64,000 bases of DNA, taken from contig FN649744.1 of the NCBI GenBank assembly GCA_000310025.1, positions 540,025 through 604,024 of the forward strand. Direction: 5' to 3'. This document shows positions 57,573-64,000 of the stretch, piece after piece. A program made the translations under genes and the position numbers. The notes below the pieces were generated by a model, which was not told where the DNA came from, ran no database searches, and worked only from the letters and a program-made list of their open reading frames with translations. Each line of letters begins with the position of its first letter. The stretch's first letter is position 1. The stretch comes from Ectocarpus siliculosus. Taxonomy: Eukaryota; Sar; Phaeophyceae; Ectocarpales; Ectocarpaceae.

Positions 57573-58035
57573 TGTACTCATAGTCGTGCATGCCGTAGTC
57601 GTTAGACCATTGACCTCGCATCCCTACAAAGCCGGGACGAAGCACGCCGGGTTCTCACCGGACCAGGCTCTCACATCACCAAGCGCGAAGCGCCGTGAGG
57701 TATTCGGCGAGTCGCATGAAGGGTGCGCTGCATCCTGCTACGGGTGTTCGGCATCTTGTGCTTACTTCCTTGCGTACGGATGACAGCTACGTATGACTTA
57801 ATTTATTTTCTGGTGCTTTCACTTCCAGAGACAGTTGTAAGCACTGTGTAACTGCCTCGAGGGAGCTTGACCATTTTAACACAACGTGGTGCGATCATCC
57901 CCCGTTGCACAGAGTGAGGGTTCTCGACCCCGCACAACATAATCTACTCGACCACCATTCATGGTTACCACAAAAAAAAAACCCAAAGGCAAAAAAAAAC
58001 CGGTAACCTGGTTGCCGAGTTCACGAAGTGAATCG
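57573..58035 (-). mobile_element. G-tract-associated LINE-like 3' end, copy 3
   Basis: Close copy of those at 49950 and 52829, beginning TGTACTCATAGTCGTGCATG directly after the G-run and including GCGAAGCGCCGTGAGGTATT and the AATCGACTTGTTG lead-in to the VNTR. Confidence 0.8.
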
Positions 58036-58430
58036 ACTTGTTGTACAACGTCGTTGCCAAGTGACGAAAACCCAATCCCGATGGCGAACACCGAGTGGGG
58101 GGCTTGTTTTACAACGTCGTTGCCACGCGACGAAAACCCAATCCCGATGGCAAACAACGGGAGGGGCGTGGGAGAGAGATATTCACCACCTCGCCAAACT
58201 GCCGTTCGAAAAAATGCGGTGAGATGGCCTGTTTTGGGTCGGGAAACCCAACCCCGATGACAAACACCTAGGGGGGGGGCTTGTTTTACAACGTCGTTGC
58301 CAAGCGACGAAAACCCAACCCCGATGGCAAACACGGTGGGGGCGGCGTGGGAGAGAGATATTTATTTACCACCTCGCCAAACTGCCGTTCGAAAAAATGC
58401 GGTGAGATGGCCTGTTTTGGGTCGGAGACA
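58036..58430. repeat. Compound VNTR
   Basis: Units of about 68 bp as at 53259, alternating with a longer unit (GGGAGAGAGATATT ... CACCTCGCCAAACTGCCGTT ... GCCTGTTTTGGGTCGG) seen twice (58165-58240 and 58345-58425). Most short units end in G-runs. Confidence 0.85.
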
Positions 58431-58544
58431 GCCCCACAAACCCACGGCACCACGCAGCAGTTGAGCAATAGGGCCTCGGACACGTTAAGGGATAGTTGTA
58501 TCTTTGCCGTGCTCTGCTCAGTAACGCCTAACGTCTACTGTAAT

Positions 58545-58668
58545 TGTCGGAGAGATGGTACCTGTCGGAGAGATGGCACCGGTCGGAGAGATGGCACCGA
58601 GGGGCGATAAAAATCCCGAGGAAAAAACATTTGAAAAATGATCGCACCCGGTGCCATCCCTCCAACTA
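58545..58668. mobile_element. MITE-like short element
   Basis: Direct copies of CGGAGAGATGGCACC at the left and the inverse GGTGCCATCCCTCC at the right enclose GGGGCGATAAAAA. The internal layout resembles the MITE at 35889 (internal direct repeats, then GGGCGATAAAAA). The termini are shorter and I see no clear target duplication. Confidence 0.5.
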
Positions 58669-58707
58669 TTACATAGACAAGAGGCATCTAAGAGGACGTG
58701 ATCGATC

Positions 58708-59214
58708 GTGCAGAAGAACAACACGCACGTCATGCGGTGGAGGGACGGCTTAGAAGAGCATGCGGTGGTAATTGGTCGGGCGGTCAACCGTTGCTTCCTT
58801 CCTCTTCGTCCCCTCTTTTTGTATCCTTATTTTTGTCGTAACAGAAACAGAATGTGTACTATTTTGAATGTGAAGACAACAACAACAACAACAACTGGTC
58901 GTCCTTTTCGTTTCCTGGGGTTCCCCCCCGCTGGTAGCTCAAGCGATCCCGTCTTTGAGGCATTTCGCGACATGTTTATCAGCCGCTCGGGCAACATGTG
59001 TATCAGGGTTAGGGTTAATCAGCCCATTTCGGCCGACCAAGCTAGTTTTCAGGCATCTACAGGACGACTCATGGTTAGGGTCAGTCAGGGATATAGCTTC
59101 TTCACGGTTGGACTTTGTTGGCTCAACTACGTACTATTGCTGTGTGTTGCTCGTGTACGTTATCTTTCCGTTTGCGTTAGTTACAGACTGCGGGGCCCAA
59201 CCCTTGCCGCGTGA
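58708..59214 (+). CDS. Unassigned ORF (168 residues)
   Basis: Open frame with an ACAACAACA-encoded Thr run and no recognised domain. It overlaps AGGGTTAGGGTTA-like sequence at 59007. Probably not a gene. Confidence 0.15.
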   Translation: MQKNNTHVMRWRDGLEEHAVVIGRAVNRCFLPLRPLFLYPYFCRNRNRMCTILNVKTTTTTTTGRPFRFLGFPPAGSSSDPVFEAFRDMFISRSGNMCIRVRVNQPISADQASFQASTGRLMVRVSQGYSFFTVGLCWLNYVLLLCVARVRYLSVCVSYRLRGPTLAA

Positions 59215-59979
59215 CTCTTCGTTCTTTTTTCAAGTGAAACGCAGTATGTTCCTTCGTTGGCGGATAAGGGGTGTCCAGCATCGCGCACGAAAGAAGAAAA
59301 AAAGCGAGCTTGGGACTAGCACGCCGACGTTACTAAAGGCTTGCTTTTGAAATAATATGGTACAAGCTTTTCAGTTTTTTCTCTTTCACCTACAAATTCT
59401 GAAGCTAGCTGTAAGCTTTAGTCTCTGGCTTAAAATTCATTTTCGTCTCAGACCTCTCATCTGATTCTCCCACCCTTGCCCAGCCGGTCTTGTTTGAAAA
59501 GCCAATCTCGAACTAGGCGCACGCCTCGCGACATCTCATGCAGCAGCAGAAAACACGGTGTCCACCGTGGGGGTATGCACCAGAGAGGGGAAAGTAGAGG
59601 GTTCAGAACTGGAGGGCCGCACCGCTCCGGGAGAAGACAATTGGCTGGGAGCTTGTACGTTAGCCCGAGAGCCCGCAAAAAAAATAAACGACGACAAAAG
59701 AAGAGGGCATGAAGGAGGAAAAGGAGGGGACGGGCGAAGCGTAGGTTCGCTAAGAGAGCAGCACGCACCGCCCGAGAGAGACAGTAGGGTCGACTTCTTA
59801 GGGTAGCAACCTGGAATGTGCGGACTCAGGCTGTAAACGGGAAGAATGGGTACGGGCGAGCCCACAGCATCGCACGAGGCAGAGAAGCAAGATGTATCGG
59901 TGGTAGGGCGGCAGGAGACCCGGAGGCCAGGTCCAACGGAGTTCGCAGCAGCGGGTTTCCGAGTGTTCTGCTGTGGTAT

Positions 59980-60275
59980 TTTTTTTTCTTTTTTCTTTTG
60001 TTCTTCACTTCAAATCAGCGCTCACAGCACTAGTGCCGTTTACTCCAACCCGTGGTCACACAGAAGAGCCTCTCTCTACCCTCCCCTCCTGCGGTACTTC
60101 GAGAAGAGTTCAGCACTCTCTTCCCTCTGTGTACACACGAACTAGCGCTATCCACTTGGCCAGGAGCGGAAGCGAGAGAAAAACTCACTTTGCAAGAAAA
60201 GCTCGCCTACTTCGAACCCCTGACCTGACCTCTAGAAGGTTACGAGGCTACCAACTAGACCACCGGGGCGACCGG
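59980..60275 (-). mobile_element. tRNA-derived SINE, copy 3, nested in a LINE
   Basis: Reverse complement of copies 1 and 2: the head at 60275 downwards with A and B boxes, the shared body, and an A-rich tail (T-rich on plus, 59980-60002). It splits the LINE endonuclease between FRVFCCG and the following HGVRIVVKESLCQT, so it inserted after the LINE. Confidence 0.88.
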
Positions 60276-61205
60276 CCGGTATGGAGAAGCGTAATGTCCA
60301 TGGTGTGAGAATAGTCGTTAAAGAGTCACTGTGCCAGACCTCCACTTTCACCACGAACTATGACGATCAACGAACGCCTGATGGCCATGAGGTCTGAGAT
60401 GACGGGCCACCGCGGAGCTGTCAACTTCGTTCCTACGTACGCCCCAACCGAGGTCGCTGCCGCTGACAGCAAGACAGATTTCTGGTGGAAAACGTGACAG
60501 AGTGCGTGTATATACTGATTGACGCCAATGCTCGGACGGGAGAGAGGATGGGTGGGGAGGACGAGGGCGTCATGGGGATACACGGGCGTGATGAGCTCAA
60601 CGAGAATGACCGACTGCTGCTGACCTTCGCAGCGGAAAACAAGGTAACACTCGCGAACACGTTCTTCGAGACACGCAAGGGTGGAATACGGCACACCTAC
60701 AACGGTGCGTCAGGGACAGATCACCCTCGACTACATTTTAACGCGGCAGGCACACCGCGGCCGAGTGGCTAACGTGCTTGTCATCCACCAGCCAGTCAAA
60801 GGCGGACACAGACCACAGCCTGGTGATAGCCACCGGCAACCCCGGCGGCAGGCTTGCCCACAACCGAGCAGTCCGGACCAAACCGAAACAGAAGCAGTTC
60901 GACCGACGGGAACTGCAGGTCGAAGCAACGCGATGGGAGGTTGCTACGCAGTTCCTCCTCAACCTCGACCAACAGCAGGGCGAACGAGCGACCACCACCC
61001 CGGAGAAGGCGACCGAGTTCACCAATGCTCTCCTCGAAGCGGCGAGGGCGATACTACTCGAGGAACCGCGGAGTCAACGCAAGCACGAATGGTGTGATAC
61101 CCCTGAAGAGGGGCATTGGAGGAGGCCCTCACCAAACGGCGGGAAGCGCGCCGAGCGATGAAGGACAAGTTGAACACAACATCGTGGAGGGTCCTCAAAG
61201 CATGT

Positions 61206-61540
61206 AGACACGCCTGAAGTCAGACCCTGACTGACCCTGGTCGGTCAGCCTGAGTTATCGACACGCCTGAAGTCAGGCAGGGCCCAGGACGAGTGTCTTT
61301 CCCCCCGTGGAATCGGGGGGCTGGTCGGTTCACCTCCTTGGTGATGGTAAACAGAGTTTATTATTATTGCGCACGAGTCTCTCTCTCTCTCTCTCTCCAT
61401 CTATCTCTCTCTCTTGCCAACACCCCAACCAGGCTGATCGAAACCCGAACCTACCATATATCCTAGACATGCAGATATCCAAAGGCATCCTCCCACCGTG
61501 AACCACTACCTAGCCAGGTGCGCTGCGTCCACAAGCAGCG
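61206..61540 (+). repeat. Short dispersed element, copy 1, inside the LINE
   Basis: Starts GTAGACACGCCTGAAGTCAG and has a second partial start near 61260. Conserved parts are GGGGGGCTGGTC, TTCACCTCCTTGGTGATGGT, a (TC)n/(TATC)n tract and GGTGCGCTGCGTCCACA at the end. Copy 2 is at 62794. GCCTGAAGTCAGGC is an imperfect palindrome. No coding capacity. Confidence 0.85.
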
Positions 61541-62793
61541 TGTAAGGGAGTGGCCGCAGCAGTCGAAACGGCATATATGCCCACCTGGACAGATATATCA
61601 CGGAACTCGAAGCGATCTACAAGGGCCGCGATATGCGAGGCCTCTTCCAACACCTCAAGAGATCAGTGGGGCTCAGTGGGAGACAAGCGGGAGGACAGCA
61701 GCCCGTTGCGGACGAGAACGGTGTGCTGCTCCGGAGAAAGAACGACATCCACCAGCGATGGGCGAAATTCTTCGGCACCCTCCTCAACACCAAGTCCCCC
61801 ACCCTGAACCCAGACATCATCGAACAAGTGACGCAACGACCGGCGACACGTGCCAGTCGACGGTTTGGGGCGGTGCCAGACCTCGAGGAAGTGGAACGGG
61901 CAACGAAAGGACTGCAGAACTGGAAGGCACCCGGCAATGACTCCCTCCCTGCAGAGTTGCTCAATATCGACGACGACGACCAGGAACCCATTGTCTTCGA
62001 GCATCTCCGTGTCATCCTCGTTTAGGTGTGGAACGGAGGAGAGATCCCCCAAGGTGGAAGGACGCAACCATCAAGGTGTTGTACAAGAAGGGTGACCAGT
62101 CCAACTGCAACAACTTCAGGGGGAGCTCGCTCCTATCTGACGTAGGCAACGTCCCCATCAAGATCATCACCAACCGCCCAAAGCGCCTTCCGCGAAACCA
62201 ACAACATCCTCCCGGAGGAACAATGCGGGTTCCGACCTGGCCGATCCACCATCGACATGCTGTTTGTCGTGCGCCGACTCCAGGAGCTGGGGCAGAGAGA
62301 AGGAAAATACCGCTCTACATGTGCTTCGTCGACCTGAAGAAGGCGTATGATTCGGCGGACCGAGAGCTGTTGTAGAAGGTCCTGGCCAGGGCCGGGATTC
62401 CTGAGGAGATGATCGCTGTCATCCGCCAATTCCACGACGAAATGCGGGCCCGGGTGTGCATAGACGACGAAGAGTTTTCGGCCTGGTTCTTGGTCACACA
62501 ACGCCTACGACAAGGGTGTGTGCTGTCCCCCCTGCTGTTCAATGTCTTCTTCACCGCGGTCATCGAGGTCGTTGCCATTCGATTCAGCGAGGATGATGTT
62601 ATTCTGCAGAACCTCGTGTACCTAGGGGAGGAGACGGGAGCGGGGGCGAGGACACCACTTGACCGAGTGCGGAGGGCGGTATGGGGGATGATGCTGTATG
62701 CGGATGATGCCGACGTCGTGTCGAGGTCTGCCGAAGGACGAGAATGATGACCGTCATCGTGAAGGTGTTCGGGGAGTTCGGGCTGACGGTATC

Positions 62794-63072
62794 TGTAGAC
62801 ACGCCTGAAGTCAGGCAGGGCCTAGGACCAGTATCCTCCCCCCGTGGCCTTGGGGGGCTGGTCAATTCACCTCCTTGGTGATGGTAAACACAGTGTACTA
62901 TTACTGCACACGAGTCTCGTCTCTCTCTCCATCTATCTCTCTCTCCTGCCAACATGCAAACCAGGTAGATAGAAACCCCAATCTACCGTATCGTTGACAT
63001 GCATACATATCCAACGGCAGCTTCCCACCGTGAACTACTGCTACCCAGGTGCGCTGCGTCCACACAGCCCCC
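62794..63072 (+). repeat. Short dispersed element, copy 2
   Basis: Same sequence as 61206-61540 without the duplicated start. It replaces the LINE after KVFGEFGLTVS, and the sequence beyond it is no longer LINE, so the element marks a junction. Confidence 0.85.
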
Positions 63073-63788
63073 AAAGCTTATTACTACCGGAGTAGACACT
63101 AATCAGCTTGAACTCAAACACCATAGGCACCTGGTTGTACTCAAGAAGAAAACGACAGCGGTGTTTGTGAATGATAAACACCCGTACACGGCGATATCAT
63201 GTCTGACTAAATCATGCCACACCAATTCGTCAGTCAGCGCAAGTGTTCAACCTCCCATGCAAAACGTAGAGTGCCCCAGTTCAACAGTGAAGGACCTCGA
63301 CGCTTCAAACCACAAACAGGCACGTGTCGGACGACCACACAAGATTGGCTAAGTCCGGTAGACACGCGTACAGAGAAACTTACGCAATGGATGGATGACC
63401 AACACACCGCAAACAACGCGAAATGGGCAAAGTTGCCACACGCAAGGAAAATGATGAAGAATAAAAACCCAGAGGCAACGCTGAAAACTGTTACGAGGCG
63501 CTTCCAGGGTTGAGTAGAAATATCTCGAAATACCAAACATACATGGCGAAACGATCGGCATGATCGTTGAACAAGCCAATGTCGCGTAATTAGACAAACG
63601 AACGTAGCTCGCGAAGAAATACCACCAACACGCTGTCATAAGGCGGCCTCCACGCAGTTCAATCACATGCAAAAGACAGGCACGCCACAACATAAATGCG
63701 CGGCAAGCTGAAGAATGTACAGAAACAGTCAGCGAAGAAATGCTATCAATGCTCGACAAGATAGCCCTCACTCAACTCAAACAAATAA
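63073..63788. other. No gene recognised
   Basis: Overlapping plus-strand frames (for example 63214-63513, with MDDQHTANNAKWAKLPHARK) show no family I know. Possibly decayed mobile-element sequence linked to the chromodomain fragment that follows. Confidence 0.3.
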
Positions 63789-64000
63789 TCACAGGGCCAA
63801 GCCATATTGGTGCTTCAACTGAGCCCGAACCTTTTTCGGCAGACCCAGCCGCCGCAGCTCGGATTTGACGAACTGCGGCGCGGCATCCCACACCTTGGAC
63901 AACTCTTCCCAGGTGTTCTCTTCCTTGTCGAATCCAACCCACTCTACTTCCACGTCGAACCCAGGGCCATCTTCCGCCACCGACATGTCCACGATCGCCG
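63789..64000 (-). CDS. Chromodomain, C-terminal end (partial at the window edge)
   Basis: The minus-strand frame is open from the window edge to a stop at 63789, about 70 residues. VEVEWVGFDKEENTWEELSK carries the aromatic and acidic residues of a chromodomain (W-V-G-F, then N-T-W-E), followed by a helix (AAPQFVKSELRRLG) and a basic end. A chromodomain at the extreme C-terminus, in a repeat-rich region, fits the integrase of a Ty3/gypsy chromovirus. A host chromodomain gene cannot be excluded, because the upstream part lies outside the window. Confidence 0.75.
   Translation of the reverse strand, partial: AIVDMSVAEDGPGFDVEVEWVGFDKEENTWEELSKVWDAAPQFVKSELRRLGLPKKVRAQLKHQYGLAL

Larger units (their letters stand above)
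59470..62793 (+). mobile_element. Decayed LINE with endonuclease and reverse transcriptase
   Basis: A basic N-terminal region (RARKKNKRRQKKR) precedes an AP-type endonuclease: VATWNVRTQAVNGKNGYG, QETRRPG, YAPTE, DANARTGERMGGEDEG, DYILTRQAHR. The reverse transcriptase follows: [55 protein letters not shown] and the catalytic YADDADVV near 62697. Several frameshifts and stops interrupt it, so it is inactive. A SINE is inserted in the endonuclease (59980-60275) and a short repeat between endonuclease and RT (61206-61540). The RT is cut off at 62794 by a second copy of that repeat. It belongs to a different lineage from the LINE at 9.3 kb. Confidence 0.92.

Noticed and set aside
61206-61440. Introner-type intron (GT...CCAG borders) in the LINE
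   Set aside because: The 16 bases after the putative AG are shared by both copies, so the repeat extends past that point and the borders are not splice sites.
61307-61501. Ser/Leu-rich ORF over the CT-repeat
   Set aside because: Translation of the (TC)n tract of the short dispersed element.
1-64000. Bacterial-style defence or biosynthetic cluster
   Set aside because: All recognised genes are spliced eukaryotic housekeeping genes or retroelements; no operon-like arrangement.

Overview
The window is nuclear DNA of a eukaryote with intron-rich genes: short exons (about 60-300 bases), GT-AG introns of a few hundred bases to about 5 kb, and many transposon remains. Gene architecture, the many one-motif PPR exons and tRNA-headed SINEs suggest a stramenopile, most like a brown alga (Ectocarpus type). 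That placement is inference; no database search was possible. I joined exons by splice sites and reading phase. In the five main genes the phases agree through every resolved exon junction.

Layout. 0-4.6 kb: unassigned ORFs and a SINE. 4.66-13.1 kb (-): a pentatricopeptide-repeat (PPR) protein gene of at least 14 exons, with a truncated LINE in one intron. 15.8-17.9 kb (+): 20S proteasome subunit beta-1 (PSMB6 type), with catalytic Thr1, Asp17 and Lys33 visible. 18.45-25.0 kb (-): U1 snRNP protein C, four exons, whose 4.9-kb first intron holds a palindrome with arms of about 545 bp. 26.3-38.0 kb (-): signal recognition particle receptor alpha subunit, 15 exons and about 618 residues, with several foldback/MITE elements in its introns. 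39.8-44.9 kb (+): a 509-residue hnRNP-type protein with two RRMs and a Gly/Tyr/Gln-rich tail.

45-64 kb is repeat-dominated. It has a second SINE, dispersed repeats, a 100-base assembly gap, and LINE-like 3' ends that repeatedly abut G-tracts. It also has minisatellites, the 5' three exons of a histidine-acid-phosphatase-like membrane protein whose catalytic His is replaced by Asn, and a decayed LINE carrying a nested SINE and two copies of a short element of about 280 bp. At the right edge is a chromodomain fragment, probably the end of a chromovirus integrase.

The intact genes are housekeeping functions (organelle RNA, protein degradation, splicing, protein targeting, mRNA binding). They do not form a pathway or operon. 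The most unusual material is in the repeats: G/C-tract-associated LINE ends, large intronic foldbacks, and a minisatellite that multiplies a 5' splice site.
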